Notes: a model not told the origin generated them from the sequence alone. 64,000 nucleotides of DNA from an uncultured Butyrivibrio sp. (GCA_947167765.1 CAMVJI010000001.1:52795-116794), one strand, 5' to 3'. Positions 28,020 through 37,559 are shown, counted from the stretch's first letter. Program-made: numbers and translations.

Positions 28020-28175
28020 GTGGCCCCAGGCAAAAACTTTATTTTTTGCGAGTTTTAAGCCACGGAGACGAGACCTATCAATCTCAAGTGCCATTGCACG
28101 CAGAGATTGATGCTCAGGGCTCATCGGAGTGCTCGGCTTAAAGGAGCAAAAAAGAAAGTTTTTGCCTGGGGCCAC
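28020..28175 (+). ncRNA. Structured element A, conserved core in a long hairpin
   Basis: A 156-base element ending 44 bases before the WbdD-like gene. The outer arms pair perfectly for 21 bp (GTGGCCCCAGGCAAAAACTT and its complement), then eight more bp after one mismatch, then TTTAAGCC/GGCTTAAA. Inside are ACGGAGACGAGACC, an inner helix ATCAATCTC/GAGATTGAT capped by GTGC-CATT-GCAC, and GCTCAGGGCTCATCGGAGTG. Element B (44870) has the same core with different but still paired helices, which indicates a folded RNA (or folded DNA). The strand follows the flanking genes. No known RNA family is recognised. Confidence 0.6.
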
Positions 28176-28219
28176 AGCTCTCGGAACAATGATGGAACAA
28201 TGAGGCAGAGGATAGCTAT

Positions 28220-30385
28220 ATGCAGGAAGAGGTCAAAATTGGGGGCGTGGCCCTTAACTTCAAACATTATTCGGGGGTTGATCTTTATAGCGATGGCGCC
28301 ATAGAGAACGACCTTCTTGAGATAGTGAAAAATACAAAGAAGGAAGACTACCAGAAGGTGATCGAGGAGAGGAACAGCTGGCCTATCCTGTACCACCTGT
28401 CTGAGAAGCGCTCAAATATCGTGGAGTGGATCCCCATGGATCCAAATGCCAAGGTTCTGGAAGTTGGCTCCGGGTGCGGCGCCATAACTGGCATGCTCTC
28501 TAAAAAGGCCAGAGAAGTCGTTGCCTGCGACCTGTCACGCCGCCGCTCTGAGATCAACGCCACAAGAAATGCTGAATGTCAAAACGTAACTATCCACGTG
28601 GGTAACTTCAGGGACATTGAACCTGACCTTCCCAAGGACTTTGACTATATCTTCCTTATTGGCGTATTTGAGTATGGTCAGGGCTACATTGGAACTGACA
28701 CTCCTTACGAGAGATTCCTTCGCATGCTTAACCGTCACCTTAAAAAGGGCGGACGAATTGTCATTGCCATTGAGAACCGCCTTGGCCTTAAGTATTTTGC
28801 TGGCTGCTCTGAGGACCATCTGGGCAGCTACTTTACAGGAATTGAAGGTTACTCTGCTGATTCTGTTGCAAGGACCTTTAGTAGGAACGGCCTTATCAAC
28901 ATCTTCAAGAAATGTGGCATGAATGAGTACCATTTCTATTACCCATATCCTGACTATAAGCTCATGACGCTGCTTCATTCAGATTCATATCTTCCCGTCC
29001 ATGGGGAACTTCAGGACAATGTCAGGAATTTTGACCGTGACAGGATGGTTCTTTTCAATGAGAAAAAAGCTTACGAAGAGCTTATAAAAGAGAATATGTA
29101 CCAGGAGTTTGCTAACTCCTTTGAAGTTATCTTAGGACCTGGCTTTGACACCATCTACAGCAAGTATTCTAACGACAGAGTAGATGAGTTCAAGATAAGG
29201 ACCGACATAGCAATCGACCGTGCAGGCCGCAAGATCATCAAGAAGTTCCCTCTTTCCGAGGCGGCAAAAGAGCATGTCCTTGGCATCAGGGATGCATACC
29301 TTGGCCTTGTGGAGAAGTACAGGGGCGGAGATCTTGAGATCAACGACTGTCAGATAAACGAAACAGAAGGCTGCGCCATTTTTTCTTTTGTAAATGGAGT
29401 ACCGCTGTCATCGCTGCTGGATCAATGCATTGACAGGGATGACCGTGAGGCCTTCGACGCACTTATCAACGAGTACATCAAGAGAATAGGCTACAAGCCC
29501 GACTATCCGGTTTCGGACTACGACCTTATCTTTTCCAATATCATGGTCAACGGCCCTATCTGGACCATCATTGACTACGAGTGGACCTACGGAAAGTGCA
29601 TTCCGGTAAAGGACCAGCTGTGGCGCGCCCTTTACTGCTACAGGCTTGAGGACAGAAAGCGCGAGCACTTTGATGTTAAGTCTGTCTATGCAAAGGTTGG
29701 CCTTACAGAAAAAGAGATGAAGGACCTCCTTGAAGAGGAGTACGCCTTCCAGAAATATGTTACAGGAAATCGCAAGTCCATGGTCGAGATCTGGCGCGGC
29801 ATTGGCCGTAAGATCCTTGTGCCAAAAGAGCTTTTGGGCAGCGCAGATGCAGCAAGGCCAGATGATTGCGTTCAGGTTTATCTGGATGAGGGTGAAGGAT
29901 ATTCAGAGGATGACTCTTTCTTCCCGGAGGAACAGTACGATGAGAAGAACGAGATAAGACTTGATCTTAGGATTTCAGGGGACTGCAGAACTGTCAGGGT
30001 GGACCCGGCCTTTGCACCATGTATTGTTACGATTCTTGATGCGACCTGGAACGACAAGCCTGTGTCAGACAGCACCTGCAATATCAGTATCCATCCAGTT
30101 AATGGCCAGTGGATATCTGACGATTCATTTGTATTTAACAGTGATGATCCTAACATCGAGTTTGGCCTTGAAAGTGAGGCGGACAGGATGGACAGAAATC
30201 ACTTAAAGCTGACTCTTTTAACCACTATTGTTCCTGCAAATGCAGCGCAGGCGGTAGCAGAGTCAATCCACGCCGATGAGCCCCAGGGGGAAAAAGTTAA
30301 GAAGGGCAGCATCATCGGTAAGATCAAAGGTAAGATCAGACAAAAGCGCGAGGAGCGCTTCTACAAAGACGAGGAGTGGGATTAA
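28220..30385 (+). CDS. Methyltransferase-kinase fusion, WbdD-like chain terminator
   Basis: A 721-residue cytoplasmic protein. N-terminal class I SAM methyltransferase (about 60-240): motif I VLEVGSGCGAITG, then IFLIGVFEYG and HLKKGGRIVIAIEN. Middle kinase-like (APH-fold) region (about 300-480): KIIKKFPL (candidate lysine), hinge FSFVNGVPLSSLL, catalytic-loop-like YDLIFSNIMV and DFG-like IIDYEW. A beta-rich C-terminal domain and a basic tail follow. MTase-then-kinase order is that of WbdD, which caps E. coli O9a chains. The gene follows an exporter whose ATPase has a glycan-reading domain. Capping is a strong inference, but the catalytic loop lacks the usual histidine. Confidence 0.75.
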   Translation: MQEEVKIGGVALNFKHYSGVDLYSDGAIENDLLEIVKNTKKEDYQKVIEERNSWPILYHLSEKRSNIVEWIPMDPNAKVLEVGSGCGAITGMLSKKAREVVACDLSRRRSEINATRNAECQNVTIHVGNFRDIEPDLPKDFDYIFLIGVFEYGQGYIGTDTPYERFLRMLNRHLKKGGRIVIAIENRLGLKYFAGCSEDHLGSYFTGIEGYSADSVARTFSRNGLINIFKKCGMNEYHFYYPYPDYKLMTLLHSDSYLPVHGELQDNVRNFDRDRMVLFNEKKAYEELIKENMYQEFANSFEVILGPGFDTIYSKYSNDRVDEFKIRTDIAIDRAGRKIIKKFPLSEAAKEHVLGIRDAYLGLVEKYRGGDLEINDCQINETEGCAIFSFVNGVPLSSLLDQCIDRDDREAFDALINEYIKRIGYKPDYPVSDYDLIFSNIMVNGPIWTIIDYEWTYGKCIPVKDQLWRALYCYRLEDRKREHFDVKSVYAKVGLTEKEMKDLLEEEYAFQKYVTGNRKSMVEIWRGIGRKILVPKELLGSADAARPDDCVQVYLDEGEGYSEDDSFFPEEQYDEKNEIRLDLRISGDCRTVRVDPAFAPCIVTILDATWNDKPVSDSTCNISIHPVNGQWISDDSFVFNSDDPNIEFGLESEADRMDRNHLKLTLLTTIVPANAAQAVAESIHADEPQGEKVKKGSIIGKIKGKIRQKREERFYKDEEWD

Positions 30386-30391
30386 GGGGAT

Positions 30392-32509
30392 ATGTTAAAA
30401 GACCTTGCTAAGGGTACGCTTATCAGAAAGCGGACAAACAAATACAATAAGCTCTTGGCATCCAAGGCTTCTGCCTACGACAAGTGGCAGAGGGCAAGGG
30501 AGAAAGAGCCTGTTCAGGCGGCAGAGGCTCCTGTTCAGTACGAGACTGCTGAAAATGGTGAGCTTGTGCCTAAAAAACTACCTGAGCCAAATGTTAAGGT
30601 TGTGCCCTATGGCAAGGTTTGGGAAGTACAGGACAACAAGAAGGACGAAACAACAGTCTATCTCTTTGTGAGCCCCAAAGGCAAGCTTGTGAAGAAGGCT
30701 TCTGAGGTTGTTAAGCAGTACTTCATCGCTCACCCTGAGATAAGTGTGGTTTATGGCGATGAGGACGAGCTTGGGAAGGGCGGAAAGTATATCCATCCTT
30801 ACTTTAAGCCTGACTGGTCCCCTGATTCATACTTAAATGCCTTCTATATCGGCAGCTTTTTTGCCTGCAGGGCTGTAGCCATGCACGAGGCAGCTGCAGA
30901 GTACGACAACGCGGTAAGGATGCTGGGCGGAACTGCCCACAAGAAGGGCTCTGTTGAGCAGACAGGGCTTGAGGCATCTCTTTTGTCTGCAGACGTACTG
31001 TTCTGCATGCTGGCAATTCATGAGCATGCCTTCGGAAAAAGAACCGGTCTCGAGTTCCCAATTGGTCACATAAGGGAAGTTCTGTTCCACAGAAACCCAG
31101 AGCAGGATGTGTTCTACGGTAGGAGCTTCCACACATCCAGGCATATGCTGTTATCTCCAGCAACAGTCAGCATCATCATTCCATCAAAGGATCACCCAGA
31201 GGTGCTACAGCAGTGCCTTAATTCAATAATTGAAACCACAGGCGATGACAACATCAAGTATGACATCGTCATTGTTGATAATGGAAGCAGCGCCGCAAAC
31301 CGTGTTAAGTACGGCGTTTATGCAAGCCGTGCTGAAAGAAAGAATGGCCTGACCAAGATTAACTATATCTACAAGACCCAGGAGTTCAATTTCTCTGCCA
31401 TGTGCAATCAGGGAGCCAAGAACTCGACTGGCGAGTATCTTCTTTTCCTAAACGACGACATCGAGTGTGCCAAGGAAGGCTGGATGCGGGAGATGCTGTC
31501 ACAGGCTCAGCTTAAGCACGTGGGCGTTGTTGGGACCAAGCTCCTTTATCCGGAGACAGATCTTATCCAGCACGCGGGAATTGCCAATGTACGCCGTGGC
31601 CCTGTCCACAAGCTTCAGAAGATGCACGACAACAAGAGCCACTATTTTGGCTACAACCGCGGTATCCACAACATGATCGGAGCTACAGCTGCCTGTCTTA
31701 TGGTGAGCCGCAAGAAGTTTAATGATGTTGGAGGATTCCCTGAGGAGCTCAAGGTTGCCTTTAATGACGTGGATTTCTGTTACAGCATGCATGAAAAGGG
31801 CTATTACAATGTGTGCTGCAATCACATATATCTGACACATCACGAGTCCCTTACAAGGGGCCTTGATAACCTGGATCCCAAGAAGATGGAGAGGCTTGCA
31901 GTTGAAGGGGATACTCTTATGACAAGGCATGCTCACCTCTACAACGTGGATCCATTCTACTCACCTCACCTTACTGAGGATGAGACTATTTCTGCAATTA
32001 TTCCTAAGGAAGACTACACCGCTCCTGAGGATATACCATTTGCCACAGCAAGCATCCATGAGCGTGGTATCCATGGGGCAAGGGAAGATCAGTGCCTGAG
32101 GATCGGCTGTGAGTACAACGGAACTATGGACAACTGGCTATACGGCGTTACGGCTAAGAGCAATGAGGAAGGATACTTCCTTAAGGGATATAGCTTTGTC
32201 ATTGGTTCAGATAATGCTTACTTTGAAAAGAGATTGCTGCTGCGCCTTGTGCAGAGGTATGAGGATGGCGCTGGTCCTGTAGGCCCCAAGGTGTATAGCT
32301 TTGCGCCTTACGTGTGGTATCGCCCTGACATCAGGGTGAGGTTGGCGGATCAGGTGAACGTGGACCTTACCGGTTATAAGCTCAGGATCAAGAAGGGGCT
32401 GTTGCCACCTGGATACTACCAGATCGGAATGCTGGCCATAGACAAGACCAGCAGGCTAAAGCTCATTAACTGGGTTCCAAATATTTTGAAGATCAAGGCA
32501 ACAAACTGA
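30392..32509 (+). CDS. Multidomain family 2 glycosyltransferase
   Basis: A 705-residue enzyme. The N-terminal ~250 residues carry what looks like the second half of a GT-A fold (VVYGDEDELG, PYFKPDWSPDSYL). A complete GT2 domain (about 250-520) follows, with VSIIIPSKDHPEVLQQCLNS, VDNGSS, the DxD-type LFLNDDIE and FNDVDFCYSMHEKGY. The C-terminal ~170 residues are beta-rich, perhaps carbohydrate-binding. It should add sugars to the lipid-linked chain at the cytoplasmic face. It starts six bases after the capping-type gene with AAGGGGA as ribosome site, and its stop overlaps the start region of the next GT2 gene. Confidence 0.9.
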   Translation: MLKDLAKGTLIRKRTNKYNKLLASKASAYDKWQRAREKEPVQAAEAPVQYETAENGELVPKKLPEPNVKVVPYGKVWEVQDNKKDETTVYLFVSPKGKLVKKASEVVKQYFIAHPEISVVYGDEDELGKGGKYIHPYFKPDWSPDSYLNAFYIGSFFACRAVAMHEAAAEYDNAVRMLGGTAHKKGSVEQTGLEASLLSADVLFCMLAIHEHAFGKRTGLEFPIGHIREVLFHRNPEQDVFYGRSFHTSRHMLLSPATVSIIIPSKDHPEVLQQCLNSIIETTGDDNIKYDIVIVDNGSSAANRVKYGVYASRAERKNGLTKINYIYKTQEFNFSAMCNQGAKNSTGEYLLFLNDDIECAKEGWMREMLSQAQLKHVGVVGTKLLYPETDLIQHAGIANVRRGPVHKLQKMHDNKSHYFGYNRGIHNMIGATAACLMVSRKKFNDVGGFPEELKVAFNDVDFCYSMHEKGYYNVCCNHIYLTHHESLTRGLDNLDPKKMERLAVEGDTLMTRHAHLYNVDPFYSPHLTEDETISAIIPKEDYTAPEDIPFATASIHERGIHGAREDQCLRIGCEYNGTMDNWLYGVTAKSNEEGYFLKGYSFVIGSDNAYFEKRLLLRLVQRYEDGAGPVGPKVYSFAPYVWYRPDIRVRLADQVNVDLTGYKLRIKKGLLPPGYYQIGMLAIDKTSRLKLINWVPNILKIKATN

Positions 32510-32520
32510 TGGAGAGAAAC

Positions 32521-34578
32521 ATGTCAGAAGAACTGGATTATAAGGCCGCTTACGAGCGGGAAAAATTAAAGACAGCGGACCTTGCTGGAAGAATTGCAGA
32601 GCTGGAGGACAAGAACCAGGAGCTGGAATTCAAGCTTAACAGGATCAAGAATAATCCTATCTGGAAGGCGTCTACGCCGGCCAGAAACGCTATGCACTGG
32701 GTGATCAGGCAAAGGGACAGGATCAGAAACCAGGGGTCACTTCGTGGCGTCATTGCCAAGATCAAGTACAAGCAGATCGAGAAAAAGGCTATGACTCACT
32801 ATGGTACAGAGAGTTTTCCTTCTGAGGAAACAAGAAAAGAGCAGGAAGCGGCTGTATTTGAAAAGATGCCACTGATTTCCATTTTGGTACCACTGTATAA
32901 CACACCAGAAAAGTTCCTTAGAGACATGATCGAATCAGTGCTTGATCAGACCTACAAGAACTGGCAGTTGTGCCTTGCGGATGGCTCAGATAATGAGCAT
33001 GTGGAACTGGTACAGAGTATTGTAGATGAGTACATGGCAGATCCGAGAGCTAAGACTGATGCAGGTTGCAAGATCAAATACCAGAAGCTCTTTAAAAACG
33101 AAGGTATCGCAGGTAATACCAACCACTGCCTGGAGCTGGCTGATGGCGAGTACATAGGTCTTTTCGACCATGACGATATCCTTCATCCGGAAGTTCTCTA
33201 CTGGTATGTCAAGGCAATCAACGAGCAGGATGCAGACTACATCTATTGCGACGAGACAACCTTTAAAAATGATGACATCAATAAGATGATCACCATGCAC
33301 TTTAAGCCAGACTATGCAATTGATAACTTAAGGGCTAACAATTACATTTGCCACTTCAGCGTATTTAAGAGGTCTCTCCTTGATGGAACTGAGCTCTTCA
33401 GGCCTAAGTTTGATGGAAGCCAGGACCACGACATGATCCTGCGTCTTACTGACAGGGCGCAGCATATCGTACATGTGCCAAAGCTTCTTTACTACTGGAG
33501 AAGTCATGCGGCATCAGTTGCTTCAGATATTTCAGCCAAGCCTTATGCCATTGAGGCAGCAAAAGGCGCTGTGGCAGACCACCTGCGCAGACATGGCTAT
33601 GATCACTTTAAGATAACAAGTACAAGGGCTTTTGAGACAATATTCAAGATCACCTATGAAGTTAAGGGAACACCAAAGGTTTCAATTGTAATCCCTAACT
33701 GCGAGCATGCAGAGGACCTTAAGAGGTGTATCGATTCCATATATGAGAAGTCTGTTTACGACAATTACGAGATCATCGTTGTTGAGAATAACTCCAAGGG
33801 AAGCGAGATCAGAGGCTACTACGAGGAGCTTAAAAACGGCGGCCTGAAGGACATTGTAAAGGTTGTGGATTATACATCCTGGAAGGCAGAGCAGGGAGCA
33901 GACAGCGCAAGATCTGAGGGCTTTAACTACTCAGCAGTTGTAAACTACGGTGTTAAGAACTCTTCCGGTGACTATGTTATCCTTCTAAACAACGACACTC
34001 AGGTCATCACAGTTAACTGGATTGAAGAACTTCTTATGTACGCTCAGCGCGAAGATGTTGGCGCAGTAGGTGCCAAGCTCTATTTCCCTGACCGCAAGAT
34101 CCAGCACGCAGGTGTTGTCCTTGGACTTGGGGCCCACAGGACAGCAGGCCACTCACACTATGGCCAGGCTGGCATGAACCTTGGATATATGGGAAGACTT
34201 TGCTATGCCCAGGATGTAAGCGCAGTTACCGGCGCCTGCCTCATGGTGAGCAGGGCAAAATATGACGAGGTTGGCGGCTTTGATGAAGGTTTTGCAGTTA
34301 GTCTTAACGATGTGGACTTCTGCCTGCGACTTAGAGAAAAGGGCTACCTCAATGTCTTTACACCATTTGCTGAGCTGTATCACTACGAGTCTCTCTCCAG
34401 AGGGCTTGACCTTGAGGGTAAGAACGCAGCCCGCTACGACAAGGAGTCAGAGCACTTCAGGACCAAGTGGAAGCAGGTCCTTGAAAAGGGCGATCCATAC
34501 TACAATCCAAACTTCTCACTGGATAGGAGCGACTACAGCCTGAACGTGGAAGGATATTCAAGCCTCAGGGTTCAGTAA
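32521..34578 (+). CDS. Tandem-domain family 2 glycosyltransferase
   Basis: ATG 32521 has GGAGAG five bases upstream. The in-frame ATG 32509 overlapping the previous stop is the alternative. About 685 residues: an N-terminal coiled coil (about 5-50), first GT2 domain (about 110-350, ISILVPLYNTPEKFL, the DxD in LFDHDDILHPE, and SQDHDMILR), and a second GT2 domain (about 385-640, VSIVIPNCEHAEDLKRC, VVENNSKGSE, ILLNNDTQV, LNDVDFCLRLREKGY). Two active sites in one chain suggest it makes two linkages or alternates in building a repeat unit. Both DxD motifs are intact, unlike the related enzyme at 41911. Confidence 0.93.
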   Translation: MSEELDYKAAYEREKLKTADLAGRIAELEDKNQELEFKLNRIKNNPIWKASTPARNAMHWVIRQRDRIRNQGSLRGVIAKIKYKQIEKKAMTHYGTESFPSEETRKEQEAAVFEKMPLISILVPLYNTPEKFLRDMIESVLDQTYKNWQLCLADGSDNEHVELVQSIVDEYMADPRAKTDAGCKIKYQKLFKNEGIAGNTNHCLELADGEYIGLFDHDDILHPEVLYWYVKAINEQDADYIYCDETTFKNDDINKMITMHFKPDYAIDNLRANNYICHFSVFKRSLLDGTELFRPKFDGSQDHDMILRLTDRAQHIVHVPKLLYYWRSHAASVASDISAKPYAIEAAKGAVADHLRRHGYDHFKITSTRAFETIFKITYEVKGTPKVSIVIPNCEHAEDLKRCIDSIYEKSVYDNYEIIVVENNSKGSEIRGYYEELKNGGLKDIVKVVDYTSWKAEQGADSARSEGFNYSAVVNYGVKNSSGDYVILLNNDTQVITVNWIEELLMYAQREDVGAVGAKLYFPDRKIQHAGVVLGLGAHRTAGHSHYGQAGMNLGYMGRLCYAQDVSAVTGACLMVSRAKYDEVGGFDEGFAVSLNDVDFCLRLREKGYLNVFTPFAELYHYESLSRGLDLEGKNAARYDKESEHFRTKWKQVLEKGDPYYNPNFSLDRSDYSLNVEGYSSLRVQ

Positions 34579-34626
34579 GAGAAAGATTAAAAAACGCAGA
34601 AATTCATTAACAAGGCGGCATATTTA

Positions 34627-35724
34627 ATGGCTAACGGCAAAGAAACTCAAAAGGTGAATAGTCAGAATGAAACCTGGATCGACATTGCAAAAGCAGTCTG
34701 CATTGTGGGTGTAGTTCTTTTGCATGTGGCTGGATATGCTTATGACAACGATTTTCTTTATGAGAGCTGCAGGTTTGTGGTAGCTCTTTTCATCCTGATC
34801 GGCGGATACAATGCCATCGCATCATACGACAGGCGTGGGAAGTTTCTTTTGCCTAAAAAGTTAAAGAGCATTCTGGTGCCATACGTGGTAGCGACGGTCA
34901 TCTGCTGTGTGTGGGAACAGCGTTTTTTTGACCTTAAGACCATATTGGATGCGCTGATTCATTTCAATGCGGTAAGCCCCATGTACTACGTTGCGGCCTA
35001 TGTTCAGCTGCTTATTGTAACACCGGTTCTCATTGGTGTTATACACTGGTGCGAATGTGGCAAGTCGCTAATGAAAGCCATAAAATATCTCCTTACTTGG
35101 GGCGCTGTTATTCTTATTAGCTATCTGTCCACCCATTATACAAATATCCTTGATATTATCATCGGCGGTGGGAATCTGTTTGCAGGCACTTGGCTGATAT
35201 TCTGGTTCGCGGGAATGTGTCTGTGGAGATGGAAGGTAATTGATTGGTGCAAACATCATAGCTATGCAGTTGCTGCTGTTACAACAGTGGTACTAGTTGT
35301 TTGGCACTACATCTTTGTAGGAAAAGGACTATGTCTGCAGATGTCTCCAATGCTAAATGGAAATGAAATTGACCTTACCTGGGCTCATTTTTTTGAAGTT
35401 ATGGTTCTGCCCATCTGGTTTGCCAGTGTCATGGCATGCATTGAGTCTTGGGACAATTTCATCATTAAGGAATGCCTGAGTTTTGTTGGGTTTATTGGCA
35501 GACGGTCACTTTATATTTTTCTATATCATATCCTTTTTCGCAATTTATACGCGCAGTATGTTGGCTTTAATTCATACGCAGGAAAGCTGATAGGCCTATT
35601 GTTTGTTATTTCAGGCCCCATTGTTTTTGGAAGTTTGTTATTGCTTTTACGAAGAATGCTCAATAGCATCTTGGGCAGCGCAGCGTTTGATCTTGGCAAT
35701 CATTTAATCAGAAAAAAGAGGTAA
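34627..35724 (+). CDS. Acyltransferase family 3 membrane protein
   Basis: A 365-residue polytopic protein of the acyltransferase-3 (OafA/WecH-like) family. It opens with ETWIDIAKAVCIVGVVLLHVAGYAYD, holding the family's early histidine, followed by about nine more helices and an IGRRSLYIFLYHILF motif near the C-terminus. Such enzymes O-acetylate surface polysaccharides from cytoplasmic acetyl-CoA. It would be a second acylation route beside the MBOAT/SGNH pair. It ends one base before the RNase J gene, so the two are probably cotranscribed. The acceptor sugar is unknown. Confidence 0.88.
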   Translation: MANGKETQKVNSQNETWIDIAKAVCIVGVVLLHVAGYAYDNDFLYESCRFVVALFILIGGYNAIASYDRRGKFLLPKKLKSILVPYVVATVICCVWEQRFFDLKTILDALIHFNAVSPMYYVAAYVQLLIVTPVLIGVIHWCECGKSLMKAIKYLLTWGAVILISYLSTHYTNILDIIIGGGNLFAGTWLIFWFAGMCLWRWKVIDWCKHHSYAVAAVTTVVLVVWHYIFVGKGLCLQMSPMLNGNEIDLTWAHFFEVMVLPIWFASVMACIESWDNFIIKECLSFVGFIGRRSLYIFLYHILFRNLYAQYVGFNSYAGKLIGLLFVISGPIVFGSLLLLLRRMLNSILGSAAFDLGNHLIRKKR

Positions 35725-35725
35725 T

Positions 35726-37378
35726 ATGGCAGATAGCATTAAGATAATACCGCTTGGCGGATTTGATAAGATCGGAATGAATATGACTCTCATAGAGTCT
35801 GAAGACAGCATTATAGCTGTAGACTGTGGTATATCTTTTCCTCCAGACAACATGCCTGGCATCGAAGGTATTGTGCCTGATGTTAGTTACCTTAAGAAAA
35901 ACAAAGATAAATTCAAAGGAATAGTTCTGACTCATGGACATGAGGATCATATCGGCGCCATACCTTATGTCATCAGTGAGATAAAAGCACCTATATATGG
36001 CACGCCGCTTACTATCGCTCTTGTGGAAAACAGGCTGTCTGAATTTGGCATCACAGATGTAAAAACTAAAGCCATCAAGATGGGAAGCACCATTGTAGTT
36101 GGTTCTTTTAAAGTTGAGTTTATATTGACCAATCACAGCATTCCGGATTGCGCAATGCTGGCTATATACACGCCTCGAGGAATCCTTGTCCACACTGGAG
36201 ATTTTAAGCTTGATATGTCTCCAGTTGTAGGAGAAACAGGTAATATATCCAGGCTATCTGCTCTTGGAACTAAAGGTGTACTGGCAGTAATGTCTGATAG
36301 CACTAATGCCAATGAGAATGGCTTTTCCAAATCCGAATATAATGTCAACGAACAGCTTGGAAGGTTGTTTGGCGTTTACAGAAAATCAAGGCTTATCATT
36401 GTTACCTTTGCAACCAATATGTTTCGCGTTCAGCAGATCATTGATCTTGCCTACAGGTATGGGCGAAAGGTTGTTATTGAAGGTGATCTGTTGCTTGAAG
36501 TACTTGATATTTCCAGAAAGCTTGGATATGTCAGTATTCCCGATGGAGTCGTTATAAGTGCTGACGATATCCAGCATCTTAGGGACGAGGAAGTGGTTTT
36601 TTTAACATCTGGAAATCATGGCGCTTCTGTTCAGTGCATATCGGAGATTGCAGCAGGACGACATTCTATCATCAAAATAAAAAAAGATGATGTTGTTCTC
36701 TTTAGTTCGGTAGCTATCCATGGTAGCGAGATTGAGTTTAACAGAACTCTCAACAATCTTGAGGAACTTGGTGCCAAGGTTATATTTCAGGAACTACATG
36801 CCACAGGTCATGCCTGTTCTGAGGAACTTAAGATCCTTTATACGATCCTGAGGCCGAAATACCTGATTCCGGCTCATGGAGAATACAGGTATAGGCGTGA
36901 GGCAAAACGTCTGGCTATGGAAGTGGGAGTGCCAGAGGAGGGCATTTTTCTTATAAGCAATGGCGACATTCTGGAGTTGTCAGATGATATGGCCGTAGTT
37001 ACAGGAAGTATTCCGATAGAGGAGATCCTGGTTGACGGCAGGGAAAAGAGAAGGATCGATGCATCCGTCATTGGTGACAGGCGACAGCTGTCGGAATCAG
37101 GAGTTGTTGTAGTAGAGGTGTGCATCGACAAAAAGAGTGGGCGCCTTGCTTCAAAAGTTGGCATTAAGAGCTGCGGCTTTATTGGGGAAAAGAACTTTGA
37201 AACCATTTCAACTGACCTCAGGGAAGCAGTACTCTCAGAAATATCAAGGCTTCTAGGACAGGGAGTCAGGGATCAGCGCATCCAGAATAGTATTACTGAC
37301 GTTGTATCAGATTTTATCCTTGATAAGACCGGGAAAAAACCTGTGGTAATTGTTTTTGTTACAGAAGTTGTGTTATAA
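35726..37378 (+). CDS. rnj: Ribonuclease J
   Basis: A 550-residue metallo-beta-lactamase/beta-CASP ribonuclease, combining 5'-3' exo- and endonuclease activity in mRNA decay and rRNA maturation. The metal motif LTHGHEDHIGAIPYV lies near residues 68-82. VHTGDFKLD, SDSTNA, the beta-CASP region with FLTSGNHG (an asparagine and histidine replace the more usual NQGE) and the late LIPAHGEYR follow, then the C-terminal domain. Length fits RNase J (about 555). RNA turnover genes are unusual inside a glycan locus, and cotranscription with the acyltransferase is likely. AAAAGAGG precedes the ATG. Confidence 0.95.
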   Translation: MADSIKIIPLGGFDKIGMNMTLIESEDSIIAVDCGISFPPDNMPGIEGIVPDVSYLKKNKDKFKGIVLTHGHEDHIGAIPYVISEIKAPIYGTPLTIALVENRLSEFGITDVKTKAIKMGSTIVVGSFKVEFILTNHSIPDCAMLAIYTPRGILVHTGDFKLDMSPVVGETGNISRLSALGTKGVLAVMSDSTNANENGFSKSEYNVNEQLGRLFGVYRKSRLIIVTFATNMFRVQQIIDLAYRYGRKVVIEGDLLLEVLDISRKLGYVSIPDGVVISADDIQHLRDEEVVFLTSGNHGASVQCISEIAAGRHSIIKIKKDDVVLFSSVAIHGSEIEFNRTLNNLEELGAKVIFQELHATGHACSEELKILYTILRPKYLIPAHGEYRYRREAKRLAMEVGVPEEGIFLISNGDILELSDDMAVVTGSIPIEEILVDGREKRRIDASVIGDRRQLSESGVVVVEVCIDKKSGRLASKVGIKSCGFIGEKNFETISTDLREAVLSEISRLLGQGVRDQRIQNSITDVVSDFILDKTGKKPVVIVFVTEVVL

Positions 37379-37384
37379 TCACAT

Positions 37385-37412
37385 TTGCAAATAGAGTTTG
37401 TTGCAATATACT
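37385..37412 (+). promoter_or_regulatory. Promoter of the UbiA leader
   Basis: TTGCAA (37385-37390) and TATACT (37407-37412) are separated by 16 bases, just after the RNase J stop. A start near 37419 would give a 160-base leader with an intrinsic terminator before the UbiA gene. Confidence 0.5.
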
Positions 37413-37429
37413 GCCTAAGGGCTGTGCTT

Positions 37430-37504
37430 TTATGATAGGGATCACGTCGTTCTCATAATCTGACGAACGAGTTTTCCGGATCGTGAAAAGATAAGTGTAT
37501 ATGT
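37430..37504 (+). promoter_or_regulatory. Candidate structured leader upstream of UbiA gene
   Basis: Between the promoter and terminator, TCGTTC/GAACGA form a six-bp hairpin, enclosed by TCACG/CGTGA. No known riboswitch class is recognised. Together with the terminator 18 bases before the UbiA ATG, the arrangement resembles transcription attenuation. A short free-standing RNA is the alternative. Confidence 0.35.
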
Positions 37505-37559
37505 AGCAGAATATGAAAAAGTGGCATTTGTATGCCTTTTTTTCATATTCTGCTTTTTT
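37505..37559 (+). terminator. Strong intrinsic terminator before the UbiA gene
   Basis: A 16-bp perfect stem (AGCAGAATATGAAAAA and its complement) with an inner GGCAT-TTGT-ATGCC hairpin is followed by TTTTT. It ends 18 bases before ATG 37578. It either ends the RNase J transcript or attenuates the UbiA leader. Confidence 0.85.
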
